A stretch of DNA of 64,000 nucleotides. Source: Malus domestica (lineage: Eukaryota; Streptophyta; Magnoliopsida; Rosales; Rosaceae). The notes beneath the pieces were generated by a model, which ran no database searches, was not told the origin of the DNA, and saw only the letters and a program-made list of their open reading frames with translations. The translations under genes and the position numbers were made by a program. Of the stretch, positions 1 to 10,549 are shown in pieces. The stretch covers positions 3,254,001 to 3,318,000 of the forward strand of contig NC_091672.1 in assembly GCF_042453785.1 (NCBI RefSeq), given 5' to 3'. Every line of letters begins with the position of its first letter. The stretch's first letter is position 1.

Positions 1-170
1 TCTCCTTCACATACAAAGCCACAAGGCTCATAAACAGAGAAATACAATAATCAGTGTGGACGTAGCCCAAACCTTGGGGTGAACCACGATACATCTTGTG
101 TTATTTACTTTCTTGCAAATTCACAGTCGGATTTACGTTGTTCCAAGACCTCCGGTTTTGTGCATCAACA
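1..170 (+). mobile_element. 3' end of an LTR (Gypsy-type family), cut by the window edge
   Basis: The block ends in TGCATCAACA, the same end seen in the LTR at 62641-63117. The two share the stretches GGGTGAACCACGA, ACATCTTGTGTT and TTTTGTGCATCAACA in the same order, so they are the same family but not the same copy. No primer-binding site follows, so this is a 3' LTR or a solo LTR. The next 55 bases end in GGGTCGTTACAG and look like the end of a different LTR. Confidence 0.6.
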
Positions 171-225
171 AGGCCTATCACCGATATTATTTTTTTAAAT
201 AAATATTTCGGGGCGGGTCGTTACA

Positions 226-510
226 GGTATCCTCCAAGCTCGTTGGGCGATTGTCAGAAGTGCTGCTAGATTGTTTGATTTAGAGTCGCTTCGATTCATC
301 ATGATGATGTGTATCATTCTTCACAACATGATTGTTCACAACATGATTGTGCAAGATGAGTATGATTATGATGCCATTGAGGAATTTGAGCCAGACACGA
401 TAAACAATTCTAAAACACAAATATATTGTGCTCATGGCACCATCGAAGAACCCGTGCAACACAAGTCATTAGAAAGGGATGGACGTTACAATGAAAGGCT
501 CATTCAGTGA
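226..510 (+). pseudogene. PIF/Harbinger transposase C-terminal remnant
   Basis: The reading frame from 226 gives the C-terminal part of a plant Harbinger (DDE-type) transposase. The recognisable block is WAIVRSAARLFD, then LRFIMMMCIILHNMIV, then an acidic tail. The N-terminal helix and the first catalytic acidic residues are absent, because LTR sequence replaces them on the left. A 15-base tandem duplication repeats the residues HNMIV. The frame ends at 510. This is a dead fragment, and the DNA to its right is probably the tail of the same element. Confidence 0.7.
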
Positions 511-1545
511 TATACTTCACTCCAATTCTCATATTATCACAAAGCCCGGAAAATGACTTGATAGAGCACTTGTGGGGATTGAAACAAGCTCAAGAAACTT
601 AAAAACAAGCTTGTGGTGGAAGAAGAATGCTCTTAGTTTGTTTGGTGTATTTTTAAGTTCACTTAGTGTGTTTTTTTTATTTGGTGTGCTTGCGTAATTT
701 TATTTAGTGTGTTTTTTAAGTTCATTTAGTGTGGTTTTTTTTTTTTTTTTTTTTTTGTGTTTATGTTCTTTGAATAAAGATTCTTTTAGTTTAAATAAAG
801 TACCAAATTAAATAAAGTACTCTTAGTTTAAATAACTTACTAAATTAAATAAATATGAAATTACCTAAAGTACTCAATTCAATAAATACGAAATTACATA
901 AAGTACCAAATTAAATAAATACAAAATTACAACCCAAAGTGATTGGAAAGTTATGGGCTCCAATTAAACAACAAATTCCCTAGTCCCTCGTGAATGGAAA
1001 ATCATCACCTAACCAATTTGTCTCTCAAATTATGGGCTCCGATTATACAACAAATCACCTAGTCCCTCATATTTTTTTTCTTTTTTAAAAAAAAAATTTA
1101 AGCCAAAAAATGTGGACCGTTGATCTGGAATTGAACGGCTCAGATTGTGCCATGTCATCTAGTCGTTGGGGGAGTTATGAAATTTTTTTTTACCGTTGGA
1201 AATCGAACGGTCCAGAAAAAAGAACTGTTGAAATCCAACGGCCGAGAAGGTGCCACGTTGCACCCCAACAACGGTTATAGACAACTTATCCAGCGCGGGC
1301 CCTATCGCCTGCAAACCCTGTCAGTGACGCGCTCCCACACGCTTGACGTAATTTTTTTTATAACGTGGCTGACGTCAGCCTTGCATCACTCTCCCCGCAA
1401 GTGCTCGGGCCTTGGGTTTGTGCCTGAGCTGTCTCTCGGCCCCCCTCAGCCCAATAGCTCGAATGGGCTGGAATCACTTTGGCAGGCGATTGGGTTGTTG
1501 GAACAGCCTGTCCATGGGGTTAATGCCCACGCTAGAGGTGCTCTT
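511..1545. other. Non-coding stretch, probably the right part of the Harbinger element
   Basis: The stretch is very AT-rich to about 1080, with a poly-T run near 735-757. From about 1100 to 1540 it becomes GC-richer, with repeated short motifs around GAACGG and CCAACGG. A possible element end lies near GAGGTGCTCTTA at about 1530-1541. The long frame at 1147-1614 has no recognisable protein character. I see no gene here. Confidence 0.4.
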
Positions 1546-1556
1546 ATTGGGGTATT

Positions 1557-1740
1557 TTTTTTATATTTATATTTTCTTTTTTTAGTACATCGATATTTTT
1601 ACATTAGGGGATGAGGAGTTTAACTAAGTCACAAAATGGAAAACCTAATTTGGTATCGAATTCGCCATCCACGAGATTCGAATCTAAGACCTCTCACTTC
1701 CAAGTGAAGAATACTACCACCGTAGTACTGAGTGTCACCT
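1557..1740 (-). mobile_element. SINE, minus strand
   Basis: On the minus strand the sequence begins with a tRNA-derived head. TAGTACTACGGT is followed by TTCACTTGGAAGTGAGAGGTC and then a B-box-like AGATTCGAATCTC. It ends in an A-rich tail towards 1557. The same head occurs at 49150-49315 and its 3' half at 54206-54315, so this is a repeat family of this genome. The exact ends are approximate. Confidence 0.6.
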
Positions 1741-1789
1741 TATTGCTCATTTTAAAGTAATCGTATTGGGGGATTGAAATAATGTGATT

Positions 1790-2075
1790 GCCCTTCTCAA
1801 AGGTACTTTAGGAGCCTATTATTCTTCACTTGTAAGTAAGAGGTTTTATATTCAATTTTCGTTAAGGACGAATTTGAACAACATTATTTTTAGTCTAGGG
1901 TGAGGCTAAGCTCACCCTCCTCCCTTTTAGTCTAGATAAGAGGGTAAGTCCATAGTGAGGCTAGCCTATTATTGCACTCTTTGTAAATAAGATGTTTTAA
2001 ATTTGATTCTCACCGAAACATTTGTAAGACTAAACCCACCATTCTCCGAATTAAAAAATATGAATAATATAGTTT
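1790..2075 (+). mobile_element. Degraded SINE copies in tandem
   Basis: Two diverged copies of the SINE body can be traced. One starts at about 1805 (CTTCACTTGTAAGTAAGAGG) and the other at about 1965 (GCACTCTTTGTAAATAAGATG). Each is followed by a B-box-like stretch and by a 'TAAGACTAAACCCACC'-type 3' body. Both have lost clear tails. Confidence 0.4.
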
Positions 2076-2814
2076 ATTAGAAAATAAAATTACTCTACGA
2101 ACCTAGTTACCAATTTGCTCCTTGCTAGCCGCCCACTACATGGCGATTTGCGGATCCGTACTCGACCCGACTAGGAACCTCTGACTTTTCAACACACTCC
2201 CTCTCCACGTCTCTCTCTCTCTCTACGTTGAATATCTAAACTACTGAATGAATGAACGAACTGAATTCCCGTCAAATTCTCTTTGGGAGGATCCGTTAAT
2301 CTTGTCTATTCATTTTATATTGTAAGGTCATAAATTATTTTAAATATTTTTATTTAAAATTAAACACAAACAGTATTTGATAAAAAATAACCATACAATA
2401 TACTATTAACATACACGATTCACGAATTTTCATGATCTCACCGATCAGGAGAGGATCCTCATGATCCCTACGTTGGTGATTGAACTAGTCTTTGACTATC
2501 CGAATCCGATACAGATGATACAGATAATTTCGAAAATGGCGTCCTTGTCATCTATGTGCTTTTGGCAGGTGCGCGCATTTGATAGTTTGGACCACCATTT
2601 ACTGGGGGCGGCTCAATCTAGTCGAAAGGCAGAGGAAAAAAGCGAGACGACGACGCTGGCTGGAAAAATCTGAGCTTTTACACTCACATGTCATGTGAGT
2701 CACACTAATATTTTTTCTTCCTTTTTCTTTTTTACTTACAAATCGAAAAAATAGCAAACAGAAAATTTGGTTTTGAGCTCCATCATCCCCTGTTTCATTT
2801 GATCACCAACTCCA
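2076..2814. other. Upstream region of the GGT gene
   Basis: This is the non-coding region before the GGT start codon. It contains a short CT repeat at about 2210-2224 and no recognisable gene. The promoter of the GGT gene should lie here, but I cannot point to a convincing TATA box. Confidence 0.4.
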
Positions 2815-5607
2815 ATGGGAAATTCTGGTAAGTCTTTATATATGTATATAATATGTATATATGCATGGGGTGAGAGTTAATCAGATTATGTTTCTGTTTG
2901 TTGTAGATTGGATGATGTCGTTGCTTACCATTGTACTTGTGTTCCTTTCACTGTTGCTTCCTACTTGGAGTGCTACGAGAGGTTCCGCCAAAAGTAGGCC
3001 GGAGGTCATTTCAGTGCGCCACGGTGGGGTTGCCACTGATGATCGCCGGTGTTCTAGAATCGGGAAGGATGTTCTTCGCGAAGGCGGTAATGCCGTTGAT
3101 GTATCAATAGCTGCTGCTCTGTGCTTAGGGGTTGTTAGCCCAGCATCGAGCGGCATTGGAGGCGGTGCCTTCATGCTTGTCCGGCTAGCCAGCGGAGAAG
3201 CACACGCCTTTGATATGAGAGAAACCGCCCCATTGCTTGCTTCCGAGGTTCGTTGTGCTGTACATGCTTTACCGAATTCGTTGCCTTAATTAGTTGTCAC
3301 TCGAGTGTATGCAATAACTATTTTTTCAGAATATGTATGCTGCCAATGTTACTCTGAAAGGTAGAGGCGCTCTCTCGGTAGCAATTCCAGGGGAACTGGC
3401 AGGTCTTCATGAAGCTTGGAAACAACATGGAAGGCTTCCGTGGGATAGGCTTGTAAGACCTGCTGAGCGTCTTGCTCGTTTGGGATTTAAGATTTCACCT
3501 TACCTCCACAGACAAATGGTTACAGCGGAATCAGGAATCTTGGCAAACGAGGGACTTCGTCATATATTTACATCAAATGGGAGTCTCTTGCAGACAGGTG
3601 AGATATGTCGGAACATAAAACTGGCAGAGACACTCAATCAAATTTCAAAGTTTGGTCCCGTAGCCATGTACAACGGATCGATTGGGTCCAAATTGATTAG
3701 AGATGTTCAGAAGCTTGGAGGAATACTGACAATGAAGGACTTGCAAACTTATAGAGTTAGGCTGAGAAAGCCGGTATCTGCTGACACACTGGGGCTTAAA
3801 ATACTGGCTATGCCGCCTCCTTCCGGTGGTCCTCCGTTGATACTTGTGAGTACATCTTTGTTCTTAAATTCGTGTCACCTAATTTTTTTTGTTTCTGTTT
3901 TCGTCTCTTTCTACAAAAGAAGCAATTCAAATAGGTTCGTTATGGACTACTTGTAAGAACTATATCACAGATCATAGATATGCCAGTAAGTTACCAATAC
4001 TCCAACAATCGAACTGAATGACAAAACTATAAACACGAATATAAAACCAGTGGAAAACATACCTGCAGAACTTGAACTCGAAGAAGCCATAGCAGCTTCA
4101 CAAACAAACAATCTTCTCCTCTTTAGCAAAACTAGAGAACTCTCTGAATAATAGGTATTCAATACAAGATGAGCCGTGTCTTTGCAAGAGCAGTGACTGA
4201 GGTTATATACAACATTAATCCAACTCATTCTCCTATTAGAATTAGTGTTGAACTCTAAAACAAAACCTTTTCACACAATGAGCGTACAAGATCAATTAGT
4301 GCAGGATCCAAAACCTTTTCCCAAAGGAACACTAAAAGCACTCATAATCCTACAAGAACTAGGATTCAACCGAACACCTTATCAAGACTTTTCCATTCAA
4401 GAATTCATCCAATATTATAGCTAATCCTCAAACATGTTTCATACTCATATTCCAACACTACTCTGTCAATTCCACTCTACAGATGCTAAACATACTTTCA
4501 CAATATGGAAATGCTTTTGGAGTTCCGGATCCTCTTTGGATTCATCGAGAAATTGAATCTTTGAAACATGTTTTCGCCGTGAGGATGAATCTCGGTGATC
4601 CTGAGTTTGTAAATGTGACTAAAGTTCTAGCTGATATGCTTTCTCCTAAGTTTGCTAAGGAGTTGAAGAAAACCATATATGACAACATGACTTTTGATCC
4701 CAGCCATTACGGTGGCAGGTAAATTCCTTGATTGGCAAGAAATTGATTATCTAGTAGATGCTTGCACTTGATCATGTTTCATCGACGATAATGACTCCTT
4801 ATTTCCTAACAGGTGGAGTCAGATCAATGATCACGGAACTAGTCACTTGTCTATCGTAGATCCTCAGGGAAATGCCGTCTCCATGACGAGTACTGTAAAC
4901 GGATACTTTGGTGCACATATACTGTCATCGAGTACAGGAATAGTCTTAAACAATGAAATGGATGACTTCTCCATACCTGGAAATGTTTCTGCAAGTCCAA
5001 CACCAGCGCCACCCAATTTTATCAGGCCGGGAAAAAGGCCGTTATCGTCCATGACACCTGCTATAGTGTTAAAGGTAATGCAGAACCACCTAAATCTTAT
5101 GTTTTGTATCCGTGCCCTATATGTTCACATATCTTGTTTATACGAATGACAGGATGACCAGCTGAAAGCTGTAGTTGGCGCGAGCGGGGGAGCCTTGATC
5201 ATTCCGGCGACTGCAGAAGTTCTCTTGAATCATTTTGCAAGGGGAATGGATCCACTCTCTTCCGTCATGGCTCCAAGGGTCTATCATCAGGTAATTTAAC
5301 AAATTATTGAGACGTGTACGCTAAACGGAATCTCAACTAAAACTACAAATCTGAAACATTTCTGTGTAAGCAGCTATTACCTAATGTGGTTCGTTATGAA
5401 AATTGGACGTCCGTGACTGGCGATCACTTTGAAGTTCCTACTCAAATCAGGAAATCCCTACAAAAGAAGGGCCATATCCTAGAGCCCCTTACTTCTGGGG
5501 CTATTTGCCAGTTTATAGTTCATAAGGCTTGGACGGAAAATGAAGGTACTCCGGAGATTGTGGCAGTGAGCGATCCAAGAAAAGGCGGGGTTCCGGCTGG
5601 TTTCTAA
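2815..5607 (+). CDS. GGT1: Gamma-glutamyltranspeptidase (glutathione hydrolase), GGT1-like
   Basis: Exons: 2815-2827, 2907-3247, 3330-3845, 4483-4718, 4813-5074, 5153-5290 and 5374-5607. All have GT-AG introns and join in frame to 579 residues, close to plant GGTs (about 570). Members of the family cleave or transfer the gamma-glutamyl group of glutathione and its conjugates; in plants they act in the apoplast or vacuole. The N-terminus has a hydrophobic segment (about residues 8-25, LLTIVLVFLSLLLP) that fits a signal peptide or anchor. Conserved blocks follow: GGNAVDVSIAAALCLGV, SSGIGGGAFMLV, the catalytic nucleophile Thr378 in GTSHLSIVD (start of the small subunit), LSSMTPAIV and GASGGALIIP. 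The C-terminus is ADPRKGGVPAG-like. Intron 3 is enlarged by a solo LTR. I chose ATG 2815 because it splices in frame and gives the signal sequence. The assignment to GGT1 rather than a close paralogue is tentative. Confidence 0.9.
3951..4457 (-). mobile_element. Solo LTR inside GGT intron 3
   Basis: This is a 507-base element bounded by TG and CA. It begins TGTAAGAAC and ends TTCCAACA on the plus strand. The 5-base TSD CTACT lies at 3946-3950 and 4458-4462. On the minus strand it reads TGTTGGAATATG and has a TATATAA box at about 4202-4208, so the LTR points against the GGT gene. The minus-strand frame at 3965-4228 lies wholly inside the LTR and is not treated as a gene. Without the insertion the intron would be only about 125 bases. 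Confidence 0.85.
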
Positions 5608-6689
5608 AACTGCAAACTGGTGCTATGGAAGCGATCGAGGCTAGTTATTGTTCTTGTTCCAACGCTAGTCTACTCCCCCTTTAACAATGTAGTTGAAACT
5701 ATTGGTTATTTCTTATAGCTAGTGACTGATTCACAAGTTTTCTACTCTACGTAGTTCATGTTGGTTCTTCCTTTGCAATGGATATGCTAACAGAAAATTT
5801 TCCGTCACCTTCGAAAAGGCGACGAAGGAAGTTATGCACGATTGACTGGCAATTTGTGCGTTGCAGACTCCGCCGTGTCAAGGATATTGATAGCCGGCCA
5901 CTGTCATTGGTGATGGAAATTTTTTCCAGTCGCCGGAAAATTTCAAGTCACTGTTCAACTCTTACATAAAAATGAGCAATATTGTGCGAAATTATAGTTT
6001 TTTTTACACGTATACACAATAAAATTGGAAAACTTATCTGAAAATTTATCACTTGACATGTTTTTTTGAAAGTCATTTTTTTAGTCTTCAAACTTAACAA
6101 TATGTTCGTTCATTTTCATTGACGCCACCTATTTTTTCTTTGAATTTAGGGGTATATAAGAAACTTCATCACACATCAGTAACATCACTAAAAATGAATT
6201 AAAAAAAAAAGAAATGAGAGAGAAAAAAAAAACCCTAAAAAAATCTATTATTCTTGTGTAAGAAAATTGAATACATTAGGATTTTTTTTTCGTAGTTTAG
6301 TTTGTGATTTGTTAGTTGTTTAAGTGCAGCTCGATTTCCTACCAACTTTGAAATCACATTGCCTAACATTTACAAGTTGCTAAAGTTCAACCATTTTCAT
6401 TTAGTATTTTTATAGTTCAAATTTCATTTTGTTTTAAGTTTTTTATATTCATTTATAAAATTTTATTTGTTTTTTTAGCTTCTTCTATTGTTTTTTTAAG
6501 TTTTATGTTTAATTTTCTAATATACCCCAAATTTATCCAAAAACCAGAACAGATAAGCAGAAATAAGACACAAATGCTTTATTACAAATGAATAACCGAA
6601 ACACTTGGAATTACCAGTGTTATCTACACAACACATCTTCTGTGGCAGATAAATTAAACCCGATATGGTTAAGGCCAAAAGGATGAATT
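5608..6689. other. Intergenic region between GGT and the hydrolase
   Basis: This holds the 3' UTR of GGT followed by AT-rich DNA with T runs. GGT (plus) and the hydrolase (minus) converge here. A 63-codon frame at 5778-5969 has no recognisable character. I see no gene. Confidence 0.5.
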
Positions 6690-6815
6690 TTTAGATGCCA
6701 CAAAAACCTTATGGATTGTCGACGTGAACCCAATGGCCGGACTTGGGAAGAACATGAACTGAAACCTTCCCCTCCGATCCATCAGCTTCACGAGTGGCAA
6801 GGTTTTCGAATTCTT
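6690..6815 (-). pseudogene. Partial copy of the hydrolase last exon
   Basis: On the minus strand this encodes a near repeat of the C-terminal part of the neighbouring hydrolase. Shared residues include REA(D/N)GSEGKVSVHVLPKS and GHWVHVDNP. A TAA follows directly after VDNP, where the intact gene continues with KGLLEIVAP. The duplicated DNA lies about 330 bases beyond the real last exon in the same orientation and is clearly diverged. It is either the relic of a tandem gene duplication or a local segment copy. Confidence 0.8.
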
Positions 6816-6851
6816 GTTCGTTGATATCAAACGATAGACATAAAGTATGAT

Positions 6852-6895
6852 GAAACATCATGGTAAACGTTTCGCCCAGAAAAAAAAAAAAAAAA
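6852..6895 (+). mobile_element. Very short retro-insertion with A tail
   Basis: These 44 bases begin GAAACATCATGG and end in a run of about 17 A. They are flanked by a 14-base direct repeat, ACATAAAGTATGAT, at 6838-6851 and 6896-6909. An A tail plus a TSD of this length is the signature of LINE-driven retroposition of a strongly 5'-truncated copy. Confidence 0.65.
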
Positions 6896-7007
6896 ACATA
6901 AAGTATGATTAACACAGCCTCACTCATTCCATGAAGGTGCTGATGACAGCCATAATAGTAGAACGATAATGAAGAAATCTCTACTCCACGGTGCATCTTG
7001 CGGCGGA

Positions 7008-9364
7008 TCAAAGGGATGAAATCCTTGGTGCCACAATCTCAAGAAGACCTTTTGGATTGTCCACGTGAACCCAGTGGCCAGACTTGGGAAGAACGTGAAC
7101 TGAAACCTTTCCCTCTGATCCATTGGCTTCCCTATTGGCAAGGCTTCCAAGCCGTTGAACCACATCGGGGTCCCAACGATCACTGTTCTCAGCACGCACA
7201 ACATCTATTGCCATTTCTTTTGGTGGGTGCTCCAACAGAGGCCAATAAGACTTCTCCCTGATATTTTGGATTCATAGAAAGTGTGAAAGGTAAGGGGGAG
7301 GGAAGGTAAAAAATATCATTCTTTCTACTTCCAAGAACTGATATCAAAACAATAAGATATTTACTGGTAAGACTTGAACATCTGGACAGCACCATCAAGA
7401 TTGAACGCCCATGTCTCGTGATCTCCCTGTTTCTTGAGGTTGGTGCCTATCCATTCTGACAATGACTTTGAGAACCCAAGTTCAATCATATGATTCACAA
7501 GCCACCTGAAGCCAAGAACCAAATTCATCACATAAAGATTTGGAATTTGGAAACACGAATGTCATGTGACATTATGACAATTTTGTAACGCCATTATGTA
7601 ACAAGTTTTGAAGCAAAAACAACGGTTTCGTCATGCATTTATGTAGACTCTTGTAATCAGAGTAAAGCTAGACAGAATCCAGAGCTCTTGCTTGAGTGAA
7701 GCAATTTGAGAGTAGAGCAGGCATTGTATGTGCCAACATTACTAATTAACATCATCCTTTTAATGGTAAACACTTCTAGGGAGAAATATGACAATGTATG
7801 GATTATTGTTGTCTCCAAATTGGTATGATACCAAAGAAGAAGAAGAAAAAAACAATATTAAGAACTCCGCCTGACACCTACTTATGAACAATTTACCCCA
7901 TAATACACGCAGTTAATACTAATAAATTAACTTATAATAAGGAGAAAGAGGTTTTACTTTCGAGATGGAACTGATGAAGGTAGACTCTGCAATGTCTGCA
8001 AAACTTTCTCAACTTCCCCATCACTTTTGTCACGACTCACTTCTCCTGGAACAGAATCCAATACCCACAGCTGTTCTGGATCACAAAGAAAGTAAAAAGA
8101 GTACAAAATATCTTTAAGTGCAAAGTGAACTGAACTTTCAACCACACATGATCATAAACTTTGACTCTCCTATATAATTTAAAAGTTAGAATTTACTAGC
8201 CACTGGCTAAGCTGGCCGTAATTGACGGCCATAGTCATATTAAAATGGAAAACCAATCTGAAAGATAATCAGTACTTTGGTTTCAATTCAGTTCATTAGG
8301 CAAACATAGCACTACGAAGCAATACTTTCTCATAAACCTAAACGGGGAAACTAAGCATGTTTCATCCAAAAAACCGACTAATCATGATAATGAAAATACA
8401 AGCCTACAAGTATTTGGCTGGAAAGTTTCAACATTCAGGGGTCAGGAACCACCGTGCTCAAAAGTCACATACACGGAGTCCCACCTGATGATCCCCAAGA
8501 TGCAACACATGCAATCGAGTGAGAGCTCTCGGGACCAAAAATGCCGTACGAACACCCCAACCCACGAAAAACATATCATTTGATTCACACTATATACTCA
8601 ACTTGCATCAAGCAAGCAAAAAAAAGTTTCCTAATTCTGTTCATTCCGCTAGAACGATCAGCTTACATTACGGTTCTGGTTAGTTATTGATAAAGCTCTT
8701 GAATTTACCTAACTAACTCATAAATGTTCCCAAATAATTCTACTTTCGGCACAAAAGAGCAAGTACAAGTGATGAACTTATGAGGGGAAGATCGAATACC
8801 TGCTTGGGTAGCTTAGCGGAATCGCCGTAGTCACCAAGGGCACAGCTCTCTGCAAATTGCAGAGCAACCTTACCGCCCATGGAGTGACCGAGAACAACAT
8901 CGGGCCAGTCCCAACCCTGAGTCCCAACCAAATCAGCCAAATCTCGGGCCCCATTGAACAAATCATGAGGTGGGTTCAGACCTTCGATCTCGGCCGATTT
9001 CCCATGGTTCCTCAAATCCACAAGCACCAATCTCCAACCTGCAATTAGAAATTTGCTTCAATAAAAACGGAGAAATCAAGTAATCGAGACGATCAGAGGA
9101 GGGGGAGGGAGAGGGAGCGAGAGAGAGAGAGAGACCAGATGGGTCAGAGAGATGGGAGAGGAGGGAGCGAGAGAAAGTTCGCCAGTTTCTGGCGGAGCCC
9201 AGGAGGCCGTGGAGGATGAAAGCGGTGGAGCGGTAGGGTTGTTGTGGGTCCGCGTCGGAGGGTCGGAGCTCTTCATAGGCCAGGGTTTGCAGCGGCCGTC
9301 GTGAGATTGTGAATCGGGTCAGGAGGTGGTGAAGACCCGGTTTGTTTCCGAGGATCCGAGCCAT
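7008..9364 (-). CDS. Alpha/beta hydrolase, ABHD11-like
   Basis: Exons on the minus strand: 9364-9136, 9038-8800, 8070-7958, 7505-7365 and 7257-7008. All have GT-AG introns and total 323 residues. The N-terminus is Arg/Leu-rich with few acids (MARILGNKPGLHHLLTRF), consistent with organelle targeting. The hydrolase core follows: the oxyanion loop FILHGLLGSARNW (about residues 53-65), VDLRNHGKS (83-91), the nucleophile Ser129 in GHSMGGK, and the catalytic His302 in SGHWVH. I did not assign the acid of the triad with certainty. Mammalian ABHD11 is a mitochondrial serine hydrolase; the substrate of plant members is not clear to me. The start ATG at 9364 gives the best N-terminus, and an upstream in-frame ATG at 9385 is possible. 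A broken copy of the last exon lies downstream and a tRNA-Leu lies 137 bases upstream. Confidence 0.88.
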
Positions 9365-9498
9365 GACGACGGCGAAAACTGTCAAACTATTCCAACTGTG
9401 TTGGAGGAAACAGGGGGATCAAATTATGAGCTGCACGACGTCGTTTCTACCTTCCGCGGGAATATCAACGGAAAGTGTTGGGAAACAAAAAACAATAA

Positions 9499-9501
<3 letters not shown>

Positions 9502-9581
<80 letters not shown>
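9502..9581 (-). tRNA. tRNA-Leu (anticodon TAG)
   Basis: The minus strand folds as an 80-base cloverleaf. The acceptor stem pairs GACAGTT with AGCTGTC (one T-G pair), with discriminator A. The anticodon loop is TTTAGGC between CCAGA and TCTGG, giving anticodon TAG. The variable arm is long, as expected for Leu, and the T arm contains GGTTCAAATCC. No intron is present. A T run suitable for RNA polymerase III termination follows within about 15 bases. Confidence 0.95.
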
Positions 9582-10549
9582 CTATTGGTGCAAACCATAC
9601 AGAGTTAATTATAATTTACTCTAATAGCCTCTCAGTTAATGTACAGAAGTGAGTCGTTTATAGATAGATACTATTAGCTTCCGGATACGACAGTCCTCCC
9701 ACATGAAGGGGCTCATGTGTAGAGTCTCCTCACTAGGAGAGGGTCCATATGTTTGTATGCAAGAATTTCTCCTAATTAAGATAACATCGGTTTAAAAAAA
9801 AAAATTAATCGTGCAATACCCAATTGGACTTTTGAGTCGGGGCCACGACTCGAGGCTATTCATGCAAAAGCTCTCTCACTCCCACCAAAATGTAGGCCCC
9901 AGGTGTCCTACATGCCTTCCCGACTCCTTGCAAGAGAACTGCCCCATCGTCAAGAAATTTTTAGTTGTGATGGGAATATAAATGGTACACCAATAGAAGT
10001 GATAAGAAATTTTATTTTTTAAGTTGTTAACTTTTTAGCACATATATTTTGTGTACCGGTCACATGAAAAATCCTTCCCCATCGTCAGGCTTACCGAAGA
10101 TTTCCTCCAATCGTAGCTCTCAGACGTGAATAGCCACTAATAGGGTTGGCATCTAAATTGCTCATAGAATACTTCTCTACTTTTATTTTATGTCAACAAA
10201 AAGCAACAAATTCAACAAGATTGGCATTTCTTCACAACCAAGTTCCCAAATCCATGTGTACGTTGTAACCCATTTCATCAAACACAACTTAAATTTGCGA
10301 TGATTCCTAGTTTACATGAAGTACTCTTGCAATCAAGCCAACATTTGGCACAAGTTACACACACGAAGCTAATTTGAATGGCCAAATTTTGAAAACCATT
10401 CTATTCAACTTATTTTGCTTTTAAACAACTGTAACTTCATATACTATTTTGTGTCTTTGGGCAGTCGAAAATTAAGGGCTGGAATGGAAAATATTCCCGA
10501 GCTGCATCAACGAGGAGATAACACCGCTAAGTTATTCATCTGGTTTGCT
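9582..10549. other. Intergenic, no gene seen
   Basis: This is non-coding DNA between tRNA-Leu and the 3' end of ORANGE-LIKE. It includes the ORL 3' UTR near the right side. No repeat with clear ends was found. Confidence 0.4.

Noticed and set aside
1147-1614. 155-codon plus-strand frame
   Set aside because: No domain or protein-like composition. It overlaps the end of a Harbinger element and a SINE on the other strand.
3965-4228. Minus-strand frame starting with a Ser run and a hydrophobic stretch, looking like a small secreted or membrane peptide
   Set aside because: It lies entirely inside a solo LTR with a clean TSD and ends in a typical splice-donor-like sequence. It is LTR sequence, not a nested gene.
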